This document shows, piece by piece, positions 25,273-35,274 of a stretch of DNA of 64,000 nucleotides. This DNA comes from Bradyrhizobium macuxiense (GTDB taxonomy: Bacteria > Pseudomonadota > Alphaproteobacteria > Rhizobiales > Xanthobacteraceae), in assembly GCF_007993935.1 (NCBI RefSeq), contig NZ_VITY01000004.1:452666-516665 (forward strand), given 5' to 3'. Each line of letters starts with the position of its first letter. The stretch's first letter is position 1. The translations under genes were made by a program, and so were the position numbers. The notes beneath the pieces are model-generated. The model was not told where the DNA came from and did no database searches. It saw only the letters and a list, made by a program, of their open reading frames with translations.

Positions 25273-27035
25273 GCATGCTCCTCCTGATGCAATGGCAGGG
25301 TGAACTGGAATGTCGCGCCGGGGCCGATCTGTTCGACCAGGGACAGGCGGCCTTGGTGGGCTTCGACGATCGAGCGGCAGATCGACAAGCCCATTCCCAT
25401 GCCGCTGGTCTTGGTGGTGTAGAAGGCGTCGAACAGCCGGTCGGCATTCCCGGTCGCAACCCCGACGCCACAATCGGTGACCGTGACCAGGATCTGCCCG
25501 GCATCGTCGTCATGGCGGGTCCGGATCACGAGCTCCCGCGGCCGCTCCGCGACCGGCTGCATCGCCTCGATGCCGTTGAGGACCAGGTTGAGGATGACCT
25601 GCTGCAGCTGGATGCGGTCGGCGACCACAGGCGGGAGCGCGGGAGTGAGGTCGAGCCGCAGGGATATCAGGTGGCGCTGCAGTTCATGCTGCACCAGGCC
25701 GATCACCTCGTTGATGACCTCATTGATGTCGAGCGGCGCCTTCTGATCGGTGGTCTTGTTCACCAGCGCGCGGACGCGCTGGATGACCTCGCCCGCCCGG
25801 TTGCCGTCGCTGATGATCGACCTCACCGCTCCGCGCGCCTCATTCAGATCGGGAGCCGCCCGGTCGAGCCAGCGCAGGCAGGCCGCGGCGTTGGTGACCA
25901 CGGCGGCAAGCGGCTGGTTCACTTCATGGGCGATCGATGCGGCAAGCTCGCCGAGCGCCGTCACGCGCGTGACATGCGCAAGGTTGGTCTGCGCTTCGTG
26001 CAATTTCGCCTCGGCCAGCTTGCGCGCCGTGACGTCGGTGACCGCTCCGACAAATTCGGTGTCGCCCGACATGTTCGTCACCGCATGCGCCCTGGCATGG
26101 ACATATTTGATCGCCCCGTCGGGCATCAACAGGCGGTAGCCGTGCTCGAAATCCTTGCGATCGAGCGAGGCGCGGTCGATGGTCCGTTGCACGCGATCGC
26201 GATCATCAGGATGGACGCGCTGAAGGACCGTGCCATGCTTGATCGATGGAACCCGGTCGAACTCGAATATCCTGAAGGTTTCCTCCGACCAGATGATCTC
26301 GCCGCTGGCGACATGCCAGCCGAAGCTGCCGGTATGGCTCAATCGCTGGGCCTCGGTCAGGTACATTTCACTCTGCTGCAGCGCATTCTCGGCGTGTTTG
26401 CGTTCGGTGATATCCTCGCAGGCGATCAGGACGATCAGCTGATCGTCCAGCCGCCGCACCGCCTTGGCATTCTCGCGGACCCAAAGCCTGGAACCGTCCT
26501 TGCGGACCTTGCGGATTTCCCAGCTGCGGGTTTGCCCGATGTTGTCGAGGCATGCGGCGACGCTGCGCAGGACCATTTGTTGTTCCTCGGCGGCAAACAC
26601 CCGCAGCACGGATTGTCCGAGCAATTCGTCGACGGTGTAGCCGAGTTGTGCCGCGCCGAACGTGTTGACCGACAGCACGAGGCCCGTCGCGTCGACCATG
26701 AAATACATGACCGGGTTGTGCTCGAACACCTCTTTCCATTGCGCTTCGCTGTTGCGCAGCGCCTCGATCGCGCGTTCTTCGCCGCTGGCCCGGCCGCGCA
26801 GCATGGCCTCCATCTGCCTGCGGGTGCGGCCGACCAGGCGCATCATCAGCAATGTCGCGGTCAGCGACGCGACGAGCAGCGCGAGGGCAACCAGATGGGC
26901 GGACGCTGCAGGCTGCGGACCAAGCACCAGCCCGATGCAGGTTGCGGCCAAGGCCAGCACCATGCCGCCGAGCAGCCATTGTTCGGCGGACCAGGACCTC
27001 GTGGTCGGGTTGGGCATCATCGGCAGCACCAGCAC
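25266..27035 (-). CDS. PAS-domain sensor histidine kinase (FixL/NodV-like class)
   Basis: A 589-residue membrane kinase. Two N-terminal helices (about 20-45 and 48-70) anchor it; two PAS domains with a PAC motif follow (about 95-330), including AVTNMSGDTEFVGAVTDVT. The H-box is SIAHEVNQPLAAVV with phospho-His370, then NLVLNGIEAM and TDCGVGVATG-type ATP-binding boxes and FYTTKTSGMGMGLSI. The HEVNQPL form belongs to the family that pairs with FixJ-type regulators, as its neighbour does. The signal is unknown. Starts at 27035 or the Met-Met five codons later are both possible. Confidence 0.87.
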   Translation of the reverse strand: MLVLPMMPNPTTRSWSAEQWLLGGMVLALAATCIGLVLGPQPAASAHLVALALLVASLTATLLMMRLVGRTRRQMEAMLRGRASGEERAIEALRNSEAQWKEVFEHNPVMYFMVDATGLVLSVNTFGAAQLGYTVDELLGQSVLRVFAAEEQQMVLRSVAACLDNIGQTRSWEIRKVRKDGSRLWVRENAKAVRRLDDQLIVLIACEDITERKHAENALQQSEMYLTEAQRLSHTGSFGWHVASGEIIWSEETFRIFEFDRVPSIKHGTVLQRVHPDDRDRVQRTIDRASLDRKDFEHGYRLLMPDGAIKYVHARAHAVTNMSGDTEFVGAVTDVTARKLAEAKLHEAQTNLAHVTRVTALGELAASIAHEVNQPLAAVVTNAAACLRWLDRAAPDLNEARGAVRSIISDGNRAGEVIQRVRALVNKTTDQKAPLDINEVINEVIGLVQHELQRHLISLRLDLTPALPPVVADRIQLQQVILNLVLNGIEAMQPVAERPRELVIRTRHDDDAGQILVTVTDCGVGVATGNADRLFDAFYTTKTSGMGMGLSICRSIVEAHQGRLSLVEQIGPGATFQFTLPLHQEEHAW

Positions 27036-27231
27036 TTGGCCGTCACGGGCCGCGCTGCGTCGCTAGGTGACCGCTATCATCAGCGGCGACAACGTCGCCC
27101 TCCTAACAGGCTTGATATTAGCAGCTTTACCGGCGTCCGGACGAAATCATGCGGGCCTTTGGCGATTCACGCGCGTGAGAGATCGCGCGGAAGGCGAAGC
27201 GCGCAGACGCACTCAGGTCCAGGTTGCGACT

Positions 27232-27244
27232 AAACCTAAGTATG
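27232..27244. promoter_or_regulatory. 13-bp element AAACCTAAGTATG, site 2
   Basis: This is the exact reverse complement of the element at 24593-24605, about 197 bases upstream of the kinase start. It lies in the 351-bp gap 27036-27386, which otherwise holds no gene that I can support. It is a candidate regulator binding site, unproven. Confidence 0.35.
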
Positions 27245-27386
27245 GTCCTCCCCAGCCGAATGTAACGGCCGGATCAACCTCCGTTCAATGGCCCGTTTCT
27301 TCCCGGTGACTACGCTTATTGGGTAACTCGATGACAGTAGAGGTTTCCGGGCTTCGGCAATCGCCAATCAGAGACGGGAGATTGAA

Positions 27387-27653
27387 ATGCCCAACAGGCG
27401 CCTGCATTTGATCCTCTGCTCCGAAGATGCCGGGCACGAGGCAACGCGTCAGAGGCCCGAGCGCAGCTTTCAGCCGACCGTTATCGATGGTGGCAAGCAG
27501 GTCGCGAGCGTGCCGGCCGATCAATCCTGGATCGATCTGCTCGACGTCTTCGATTTGGGCGTCGTGATCTGTCAGGCGAGCTACCTGGCCTTGCTTGGTG
27601 CGAGCCTGGCAGCGCTGCAGGCGCAAGCAGGCGCGCCGGATCAAGCATCGTAG
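27387..27653 (+). CDS. Hypothetical 88-residue protein
   Basis: A small open frame with a good ribosome site (GGGAG, 6 bases before ATG 27387). The product has a polar N-terminal half (residues 1-45) and a hydrophobic C-terminal half (LLDVFDLGVVICQASYLALLGASLAAL) that could be a membrane helix or amphipathic bundle. I recognise no family. A longer frame on the other strand overlaps it but has a weaker start and Arg-rich composition. A repeat with T-rich end lies downstream at 27749. Confidence 0.4.
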   Translation: MPNRRLHLILCSEDAGHEATRQRPERSFQPTVIDGGKQVASVPADQSWIDLLDVFDLGVVICQASYLALLGASLAALQAQAGAPDQAS

Positions 27654-27748
27654 GCCACCCCAGGAGTTAGCCCCGGCAGGCTGCCGGACCGGAGCGATGG
27701 CTGCTCACGCCAGGGTCGCGCAGACGGGTCCGATAACAGCCTCCGTGA

Positions 27749-27801
27749 GAGCCCGGAATCCAGTCCCCTCTAGCCCTGATGGATTCCGGGCTCAGTCTTT
27801 T
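27749..27801. repeat. Inverted repeat with T-rich tail
   Basis: GAGCCCGGAATCC and GGATTCCGGGCTC are perfect 13-bp arms separated by 19 bases, followed by AGTCTTTT. The sequence is like a dispersed intergenic repeat and may also terminate rightward transcription. Confidence 0.65.
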
Positions 27802-27876
27802 CGGAAGCGTCCCGAATCACGGGCCAAGCTGTCGGACCTCGCGGCGTCGCTCCTTTGGTCGGAGCGCTTTCCATTC

Positions 27877-28013
27877 CGTCATCCTGAGGAGCGCGGAACG
27901 CGCGTCTCGAAGGGTGAACGGCCCGGACGCTTCCGCGTACTCCGACTCGTTCTACAATAGCCGGGCCGTCGATCCTTCGAGACGGCCGCTCCGCGGCCTC
28001 CTCAGGATGACGG
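27877..28013. repeat. Dispersed palindrome, CGTCATCCTGAGGAGCGCG type
   Basis: CCGTCATCCTGAGGAGCGCG and TCTCGAAGGGTGAACGGCC are mirrored by GGGCCGTCGATCCTTCGAGA and GCCTCCTCAGGATGACGGG. It is the same family as 19000-19103 and 50053-50162, with a longer centre. It lies just downstream of glnD. Confidence 0.85.
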
Positions 28014-28043
28014 GACAGGCCTATGCGCCCCCTACGATTCGAT

Positions 28044-30836
28044 CTACGCCGCCGGCTTCGCGGCCTGGTCCTCGCTCGACAACAGGTGCAGCAGCGAGCT
28101 CTTGATCGCCGATTGCCGGGTCGGCGCGGTGATCTGGGCGCCGAGCAGATCGGTGACGTAGAACACGTCGCGGGCGCGTTCACCGAAGGTCGCGACGTGG
28201 GCGGAGGCGATGTTGAGGTTGAGCTTCGAGATCGCGGTGGTGAGCTGGTAGAGCAGGCCGGGGCGGTCGAGGCCGGAGACCTCGATCACGGTGTAACGGT
28301 CGGACCACTGGTTGTTGATGGTCACTTCGGGCTCGACGATGAACGGCCGCGTCTTGCTGCGCACCGCGCGCTTCGCCACCGCCTCGGGCAGCCTCAGCTT
28401 GCCTTCCAGCACGTGCTCGATCATCTCGCCGATCCTTGTGGCGCGGCGACCCTCATCCTCGTCGCGATCGTATTCGCGCGAGATCGAGATGGTGTCGAGC
28501 GCACGGCCGTCGGTCGTGGTGTAGATCTGCGCGTCGACGATGTTGGCGCCGGCCGAGGCGCAGGCGCCCGCGATGATCGACAGCAGCCAGGGATGGTCGG
28601 TCGCCAGGATCGTGAGCTCGGTGACGGCGCGGATCTCGTCGAAGCCGACATTGATCGCGAGCTTGTGGCCGGCCTGCTCGCTGGCGCGGATGAAGCGTGC
28701 CTGGCGGATCTTGCGCGGCAGCTCGACCTTGAGCCAGTAGGCCGGATAGTGCCGGCCGATATAGGCGTTGAGCTCGGCCTCCGGCCATTCGGTGAAGGCG
28801 CGGCGGAATTCGGCCTGCGCCACCGCGATGCGCTGGGCGCGGTTGACCTCCGAGAAGCCGCCGGTCAGCACCGGCTCGGTCTCGTAATACAGCGTGCGCA
28901 ACAGCTGCGCCTTCCAGCCGTTCCATACGCCGGGGCCGACGCCGCGGATATCCGCGGTGGTCAGGATTGTCAGCAGCTTCATCTGCTCGACCGACTGCAC
29001 CACGGCGGCGAAATTCTCGATCGTCTTGCGGTCCGACAGATCGCGCGATTGCGCCACCGTCGACATCGTCAAATGCTCTTCGATCAGCCACGCCACCAGC
29101 TCGGTGTCGGCGGCGGAGAAGCCGAGCCGCGGGCATAGCCGCCGCGCCACCTTGGCGCCGGCGATCGAGTGATCCTCCGGCCGGCCCTTGGCGATGTCGT
29201 GCAACAGCGTCGCGATATAGATCACCGGGCGGTGCTCGGGGCGGATCTTGCGGAACAGGTCGCTGGCGACCGTGAACTCCTCGTTGCCGCCGCGCTCGAT
29301 GTCCTGCAGGAAGCCGATGCAGCGCAGCAGATGCTCGTCCACCGTATAGTGGTGGTACATGTTGAACTGCATCATCGACACGATCTTGCCGAAGGCGCGG
29401 ATGAAGTGGCCGAGCACGCCGGTCTCGTTCATCCGCCGCAGCACGACCTCGGCATTGTCGGAGGTCAGGATCTCCATGAACAGGCGGTTGGCTTCGTCGT
29501 TCTCGCGCAACTGGGTGTTGATCAGCTTCAGCGAGCGCGTCACCGTGCGCATCGCATCGGGATGGAAGGCGAGGTTGTTCTGCTGGGCGAGGCGGAAGAT
29601 CCGGATCAGATTGACCGGATCGTGCTTGAACACGTCGGGCGCGGCGAGGTTGATGCGGTTGTTGTCGACGATGAAGTCGTCGCTGCCGTTAACCCGCCGC
29701 CGCTTGGTGCCGGGCCGCAGCCGCGCCACCATCCGGCTCAGCACCGGCGCCGGCTTGTTGTGCTCCTCCTCGAGCTTGGCGCACAGGATCGCGGTGAGGT
29801 CGCCGACGTCTTTCGCGATCAGGAAGTAGTGCTTCATGAAGCGCTCGACGTCCTGCATGCCGGGATGCGAGGTGTAGCCGAGCCGGACCGCGATCTCGCG
29901 CTGCATGTCGAACGACAGCCGCTCCTCGGCGCGTCCGGCGAAGAAGTGCAGATTGCAGCGCACCGACCACAGGAAGTCGGCGCAACGGCGGAAGGTGCGG
30001 TATTCCTGCGCGTCGAACACGCCGCGTTCCAAGAGCTCATCGGTCTCGCGCACGCGGTAGACGTATTTGGCGATCCAGAACAGCGTGTGCAGGTCGCGCA
30101 GGCCGCCCTTGCCGTCCTTGACGTTGGGCTCGACCAAATAGCGCGACTGGCCGGCGCGGCGATGCCGCTCCTCGCGCTCGGCGAGCTTGGCAGTGACGAA
30201 TTCCGACGCGGTGCCCTGCACCACTTCCTTGTCGAAGCGTTCGACCAGCTCGTCATAGAGCGGCTGGTCGCCGGTCAGGAACCTGGTTTCCAGGATCGCG
30301 GTGCGGATCGTCATGTCGCCGCGCGCCTGGCGGATCGATTCATCGACCGAGCGCGTGGCGTGGCCGACCTTCAGCCCCATGTCCCAGAGGCAATAGAGGA
30401 TAGCTTCGGCGACCTGCTCGCCCCAGGCGGTCTGCTTGTAGGGCAGGATGAACAAAAGATCGATGTCGGATTCCGGCGCCATCAGTCCGCGGCCATAGCC
30501 GCCGGTCGCGACCACGGCCATGCGCTCGGCGCCCGAGGGGATCGGCGAGTGGTAGAGATGCCTTGTCGCCGCGGCATAGAGGATACGGATGATCTCGTCC
30601 TGCACGAAGCAGAGCCGTTCGGCGCAGCGGCGGCCGTGGCGGTCCTTCAGCAGCAGCGCCTGCGCCGTGGCGCGCGCCGCGATCAGCTCGGCCTTGAGCA
30701 GCTGCGCCATCGCGGCGCGGAACTGGTCCTCGCGGCCGGCATGCTGTTCGGCGAGTGCATTGACCGCCGCGGTGATCCGCTCGGTCTCGAAACGGTCATC
30801 CGCCTCAGGGCGGACTTCGGCTACGACGCTGTCCAT
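28044..30836 (-). CDS. glnD: [Protein-PII] uridylyltransferase/uridylyl-removing enzyme GlnD
   Basis: A 930-residue bifunctional nitrogen sensor that adds UMP to PII when glutamine is low and removes it when glutamine is high. The nucleotidyltransferase site is GGYGRG at 112-117 with SDIDLLF (Asp124, Asp126). The HD hydrolase domain carries LLHDIAKGRPEDHS near the middle, and two C-terminal ACT domains (glutamine sensing) include VSGLDRPGLLYQLTTAI. Length is typical of Rhizobiales. No PII gene is in the window. mutS lies 5.6 kb away; I recall these genes being close in this group. Confidence 0.95.
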   Translation of the reverse strand: MDSVVAEVRPEADDRFETERITAAVNALAEQHAGREDQFRAAMAQLLKAELIAARATAQALLLKDRHGRRCAERLCFVQDEIIRILYAAATRHLYHSPIPSGAERMAVVATGGYGRGLMAPESDIDLLFILPYKQTAWGEQVAEAILYCLWDMGLKVGHATRSVDESIRQARGDMTIRTAILETRFLTGDQPLYDELVERFDKEVVQGTASEFVTAKLAEREERHRRAGQSRYLVEPNVKDGKGGLRDLHTLFWIAKYVYRVRETDELLERGVFDAQEYRTFRRCADFLWSVRCNLHFFAGRAEERLSFDMQREIAVRLGYTSHPGMQDVERFMKHYFLIAKDVGDLTAILCAKLEEEHNKPAPVLSRMVARLRPGTKRRRVNGSDDFIVDNNRINLAAPDVFKHDPVNLIRIFRLAQQNNLAFHPDAMRTVTRSLKLINTQLRENDEANRLFMEILTSDNAEVVLRRMNETGVLGHFIRAFGKIVSMMQFNMYHHYTVDEHLLRCIGFLQDIERGGNEEFTVASDLFRKIRPEHRPVIYIATLLHDIAKGRPEDHSIAGAKVARRLCPRLGFSAADTELVAWLIEEHLTMSTVAQSRDLSDRKTIENFAAVVQSVEQMKLLTILTTADIRGVGPGVWNGWKAQLLRTLYYETEPVLTGGFSEVNRAQRIAVAQAEFRRAFTEWPEAELNAYIGRHYPAYWLKVELPRKIRQARFIRASEQAGHKLAINVGFDEIRAVTELTILATDHPWLLSIIAGACASAGANIVDAQIYTTTDGRALDTISISREYDRDEDEGRRATRIGEMIEHVLEGKLRLPEAVAKRAVRSKTRPFIVEPEVTINNQWSDRYTVIEVSGLDRPGLLYQLTTAISKLNLNIASAHVATFGERARDVFYVTDLLGAQITAPTRQSAIKSSLLHLLSSEDQAAKPAA

Positions 30837-31034
30837 ACGTTCATCCGATATCGGACGAAGCTGTTGCTGTCACGGACCAAAGTATGACGACAGCAGCTCC
30901 ATGCTTTCCTGGCGGCGCTTCGGGCAAGATCGTTCTCGCGCCGTCGCGTAAAGGGTAGAGATTTTCTCGTTGACCGCAAGGCTAACTCATTGAATTAAAA
31001 GATTGTTTCTTAATCTGATCGAGGAGGTCGACGA

Positions 31035-32009
31035 ATGCACAAATTTTCCCGGCGCGCCTTCGCTGCGCTGCTCGCGGTCTCGACATTCCTGCCCGGCGCG
31101 GCCCTCGCTGCCGACGCGGTGAAGGAGATCCGGATCGACTGGGCGACCTACAATCCGGTGTCGATGGTCCTGAAGCAGAAGGGCCTGCTGGAGAAGGAAT
31201 TCGCCAAGGACGGCATCAGCATCGTCTGGGTACAGTCGGCCGGCTCCAACAAGGCGCTCGAATTCCTCAATGCCGGGTCGATCGATCTCGGCTCGACCGC
31301 GGGCTCGGCCGCTTTGGTCGCCCGGATCAACGGCAACCCGATCAAGTCGATCTATGTCTATTCGCGCCCCGAATGGACCGCGTTGGTCACATCAAAGGAT
31401 TCCAAGATCGCGTCCGTCGCCGACCTCAAGGGCAAGCGCGTCGCGGTGACGCGCGGCACCGACCCGCACATCTTCCTGGTCCGCGCGCTGCTCGGCGCCG
31501 GGCTGACCGAAAAGGACATCACGCCGGTGCTGCTGCAGCACGCCGACGGCAAGACCGCGCTGATCCGCGGCGACGTCGACGCCTGGGCCGGCCTCGACCC
31601 GATGATGGCGCAGGCGGAGGTCGAGGAGGGCGCCAAGCTGTTCTACCGCAAGGCCGACGCCAACACCTGGGGCATTCTCAATGTTCGCGAGGAGTTTTTG
31701 AAGGCGCATCCGGATATCGTCCGCCGCGTGCTCGCGACCTATGAGGAGGCGCGGAAATATTCGCTCGCCAACTATGACGAGCTGAAAAAGACCTTCATCG
31801 CGGTGACCAAGCTGCCGGACGCCGTGGTCGACAAGCAGCTCAAGGAACGCACCGAGCTGACCCATAGCCGGATCGGCGCCCCGCAGCGGGAATCCATCCT
31901 CGCCGCCGGTCTCGCGCTGCAGCAGGCCGGCGTGATCGACGCCAAGACCGACGTGAAGGCCGCGCTGGATGCGTTGATCGACGACCAGGTCCCGCTGCCG
32001 ACGAACTAA
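31035..32009 (+). CDS. ssuA: Aliphatic sulfonate ABC transporter binding protein (SsuA-like)
   Basis: A 324-residue periplasmic binding protein of the SsuA/TauA/NitT group. The start ATG 31035 has GAGGAGG 8 bases upstream. The signal peptide is about residues 1-25, cleaving at ALA-ADA. The mature start EIRIDWATYNPVSMVLKQKG and the motif TAGSAALVARINGNPIKSIY are typical. It precedes permease and ATPase genes in an A-C-B order, forming a complete transporter. Sulfonates are the best guess; related systems carry taurine or other sulfonated or aromatic compounds. Confidence 0.85.
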   Translation: MHKFSRRAFAALLAVSTFLPGAALAADAVKEIRIDWATYNPVSMVLKQKGLLEKEFAKDGISIVWVQSAGSNKALEFLNAGSIDLGSTAGSAALVARINGNPIKSIYVYSRPEWTALVTSKDSKIASVADLKGKRVAVTRGTDPHIFLVRALLGAGLTEKDITPVLLQHADGKTALIRGDVDAWAGLDPMMAQAEVEEGAKLFYRKADANTWGILNVREEFLKAHPDIVRRVLATYEEARKYSLANYDELKKTFIAVTKLPDAVVDKQLKERTELTHSRIGAPQRESILAAGLALQQAGVIDAKTDVKAALDALIDDQVPLPTN

Positions 32010-32031
32010 CCGCCGTCGTCAATTACTCTCC

Positions 32032-32057
32032 GTCGTCCCGGCGAAAGCCGGGACGAC
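32032..32057. repeat. Perfect hairpin with GAAA loop between ssuA and ssuC
   Basis: GTCGTCCCGGC-GAAA-GCCGGGACGAC is a perfect 11-bp stem. It is one arm of the GTCGTCCC repeat family. In this position it could give unequal expression, with more binding protein than membrane parts. Confidence 0.75.
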
Positions 32058-32115
32058 ACGGGATGAAGCCGGGCTGCCCCCACCTTGCAATCCAGCGCGA
32101 AGAATAGTTCTTGCT

Positions 32116-32957
32116 ATGGCCATGACCGTTGACCTGCCCGCGCTGGAACAGACGGCCGCGCCGCGTGCGGCGCCGGCGCGGTGGTCGCGCTTGGCGCGGC
32201 CGGCGCTCGGGCTTCTGGTGCCGGTGATGTGTGCGCTCGGCTGGGAGCTGGTGGTTTATCTCGGCTATTCCAACGGCCGCCTGGTGCCGCCGCCGTCGAA
32301 GGTGTTCCAGACCATTGTCGAGCTCGCCAGGAGCGGCGAGCTGTCGCGGCATATCCTCGCGACCTTGTGGCGCGTCGGCGCGGGCTTTGCGCTCGGCGTC
32401 GTCGCCGGCACCGTCATGGGCGCGATTTCCGGGTATTGGGATTTCGCCAAGCGGCTGCTTGATCCGACCGTGCAGGCCTTGCGCGCGATCCCCTCGCTCG
32501 CCTGGGTGCCGCTGTTCGTGCTCTGGCTCGGCATCTTCGAGACCTCGAAGGTCGCGCTGATCGCGGTCGGGGTGTTCTTTCCGATCTATCTCGGCGTGAT
32601 GGGCGCGATCCTGTCGGTCGATCGCAAGATCGTCGAGGTCGGGCGGGTGTTCCGCCTGTCAGGACCGGCGATGATCCGCCGCATCCTGTTGCCGGCGGTG
32701 CTGCCGGCCTATGTGGTGGCGCTGCGGGTCGGGCTGGGCCTGGGCTGGATGTTCGTGGTCGCGGCCGAACTGATCGGCGCCTCCGAGGGCCTCGGCTATC
32801 TCCTGCTCGACGGCCAGCAACTCGGCAAGCCGGCGCAGATCCTCGCCGCGATCGTGATCTTCGCGATCCTCGGCAAGCTGACCGATTGGCTGATCGAGGT
32901 CGCCGCGGCACCGCTGCTGCGCTGGCAGGACGCGTTCGGCGCGCGGGGAGGGCAGTG

Positions 32958-32958
<1 letters not shown>
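32116..32958 (+). CDS. ssuC: Sulfonate-type ABC transporter permease (SsuC-like)
   Basis: A 280-residue inner-membrane permease of the SsuC/TauC/NitT type with about six helices. The EAA-loop region is recognisable around residues 180-210 (VFRLSGPAMIRRILLPAVLPAYVV). Start ATG 32116 lies 106 bases after ssuA with a hairpin in between. Its TGA overlaps the ATG of the ATPase gene by one base, so translation is coupled. The N-terminal 30 residues are Ala/Pro-rich and cytoplasmic. Confidence 0.88.
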
Positions 32959-33743
<785 letters not shown>

Positions 33744-33801
33744 CATCGGCGCTATAAGGCCTTACATCCGAAGGCTAAGAAGAATAGCCGGGAGCAGACC
33801 C

Positions 33802-34311
33802 ATGGACTCCGCCGAACTCCGCGCAATGCAGGCTCCGATCAAGGAGCGTTACAAGACCGATCCCCAGGCCGCCGTGATCACGTTGAAGGCCAAGGGTACG
33901 ATCGACAGCGAGAGCCTTGCCTGCAAGGTCGAAACCGGCCGCGCGCTCGCGGTCGCCGGTCTGCATCCTGCGACCGGCGGCTCCGGGCTCGAGCTCTGCT
34001 CCGGCGACATGCTGCTGGAAGCGCTGGTCGCCTGCGCCGGCGTCACGCTGAAATCGGTCGCGACCGCGGTCGAGGTGCCGCTGAAGGTCGGCAACGTGTT
34101 CGCCGAGGGTGATCTCGATTTCCGCGGCACGCTCGGCGTCGACAAGGAGGCCCCGGTCGGCTTCCGCGAGATCCGCCTCCGCTTCGACGTCGGCACCGAC
34201 GCGCCGCAGGACAAGCTCGATCTGTTGCTGAAACTCACCGAGCGTTACTGCGTGGTCTATCAGACCATCAAGAACGGCCCGAAGGTGACCGTGACGATGG
34301 TGAGGGTTTAA
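33802..34311 (+). CDS. OsmC family protein
   Basis: A 169-residue OsmC/Ohr-type protein. Two conserved Cys, one in EALVACAGVTL and one in ERYCVVYQTI, fit the thiol-peroxidase pair that reduces organic hydroperoxides. Start ATG 33802 follows GGGAGCAG. It lies 58 bases after ssuB, so it may be transcribed with the sulfonate operon; a link through sulfur supply and oxidative stress is only a guess. OsmC versus Ohr cannot be separated by eye. Confidence 0.82.
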   Translation: MDSAELRAMQAPIKERYKTDPQAAVITLKAKGTIDSESLACKVETGRALAVAGLHPATGGSGLELCSGDMLLEALVACAGVTLKSVATAVEVPLKVGNVFAEGDLDFRGTLGVDKEAPVGFREIRLRFDVGTDAPQDKLDLLLKLTERYCVVYQTIKNGPKVTVTMVRV

Positions 34312-34324
34312 GCTGCCTTAACCG

Positions 34325-34467
34325 GTGTCGTCCCGGCCTAGTGCGCAATTGCGCACGCGAGCCGGGACCCATACGCCGTGCCCTCTCGGTTCAAGCCGCG
34401 CCGTCCGACGGCTTTCGCTCCACACGAATAGTCGTGGTTATGGATCCCGGCCTTCGCCGGGATGACG
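34325..34467. repeat. Dispersed palindrome, GTCGTCCCGGC type with CTAGTGCGCAATTGCGCAC arm
   Basis: The left arm GTGTCGTCCCGGC carries CTA plus a 16-bp perfect palindrome GTGCGCAATTGCGCAC (34341-34356) before GCCGGGACCC; the right arm is GGATCCCGGCCTTCGCCGGG with ATGAC. It fills the gap between osmC and the membrane protein gene. The GTGCGCAATTGCGCAC inset recurs at 61449-61464. Confidence 0.82.
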
Positions 34468-34471
34468 CAGA

Positions 34472-35269
34472 ATGTCCCCCGACCTCCACTTCATCCTGCT
34501 CCTCGTGCTGCGCATGGCGGTTGCGGCCGCGTTCGTGGTCTCAGCGTCCATCATCACGGAGCGGTCGGGGCCGGTGATCGGCGCGCTGATCGCAACGCTG
34601 CCGATCTCGGCCGGGCCGTCCTACACCTTCCTCGCGCTCGATCATGACGCCGCCTTCATCGCCGAGGGCGCGCTGTCGAGCCTGCCGGTCAATGCGGCGA
34701 CGATCTTCATGGGCCTCACCTATGCCGTGCTGGCGCAGCGCTTCAGCATGTCGATCAGCGCGGGAAGCGCGATCGCACTGTGGCTCGTGCTCGGCACCAT
34801 CATCCGTCAGTTCGCGTGGACGCTGGCCGGCGGGCTGATCCTCAATGCCATTGCGTTCGCGATCTGCATTCCGCTGCTCAAGCCGTATCGGCACGTCGCG
34901 AAAATGCCGCTGATCGCGCGGCGCTGGTACGACATTCCGCTGCGTGCCGCGCTGGTCGCGAGCCTGGTCGGCACCGTGGTCACCGCGTCGACCTGGGTCG
35001 GGCCGCGCGTCACCGGCGTGATCGCGCTGTTTCCGATCGTGTTCTCCTCGATGATGCTGATCCTGCATCCGCGGATCGGCGGCCCGGCCACCGCCGCCGT
35101 GCTCGCCAACAGCGCCTGGGGCCTGCTCGGCTTCGGCCTCGGCATCGCCGTGCTGCACATCGCGGTGCTGCACTTCGGCTCGCCGATCGGCCTTTGCTGC
35201 GCACTCGCCACCTGCATCGCCTGGAATCTGGCGCTGTGGCAACTCGGGCGGAGGAAGGCGAAGGCGTAG
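34472..35269 (+). CDS. Hypothetical multi-pass membrane protein
   Basis: A 265-residue protein with about eight hydrophobic helices and short loops. Features include RMAVAAAFVVSASIITERSG at the N-terminus and WVGPRVTGVIALFPIVFSSM around residue 190. I recognise no characterised family; it resembles small conserved inner-membrane proteins of unknown function. The start ATG 34472 lies just after a repeat and has no strong ribosome site. It converges on the HEAT-like gene, with only 5 bases between their stops. Confidence 0.75.
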   Translation: MSPDLHFILLLVLRMAVAAAFVVSASIITERSGPVIGALIATLPISAGPSYTFLALDHDAAFIAEGALSSLPVNAATIFMGLTYAVLAQRFSMSISAGSAIALWLVLGTIIRQFAWTLAGGLILNAIAFAICIPLLKPYRHVAKMPLIARRWYDIPLRAALVASLVGTVVTASTWVGPRVTGVIALFPIVFSSMMLILHPRIGGPATAAVLANSAWGLLGFGLGIAVLHIAVLHFGSPIGLCCALATCIAWNLALWQLGRRKAKA

Positions 35270-35274
35270 CCACG

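Noticed and set aside
25251..27233. 660-codon plus-strand frame opposite the sensor kinase
   Set aside because: It is a GC-driven shadow; the minus strand carries PAS, H-box and ATPase motifs.
27285..27644. 119-codon minus-strand frame
   Set aside because: It overlaps a plus-strand frame with a better ribosome site and shows no recognisable pattern.
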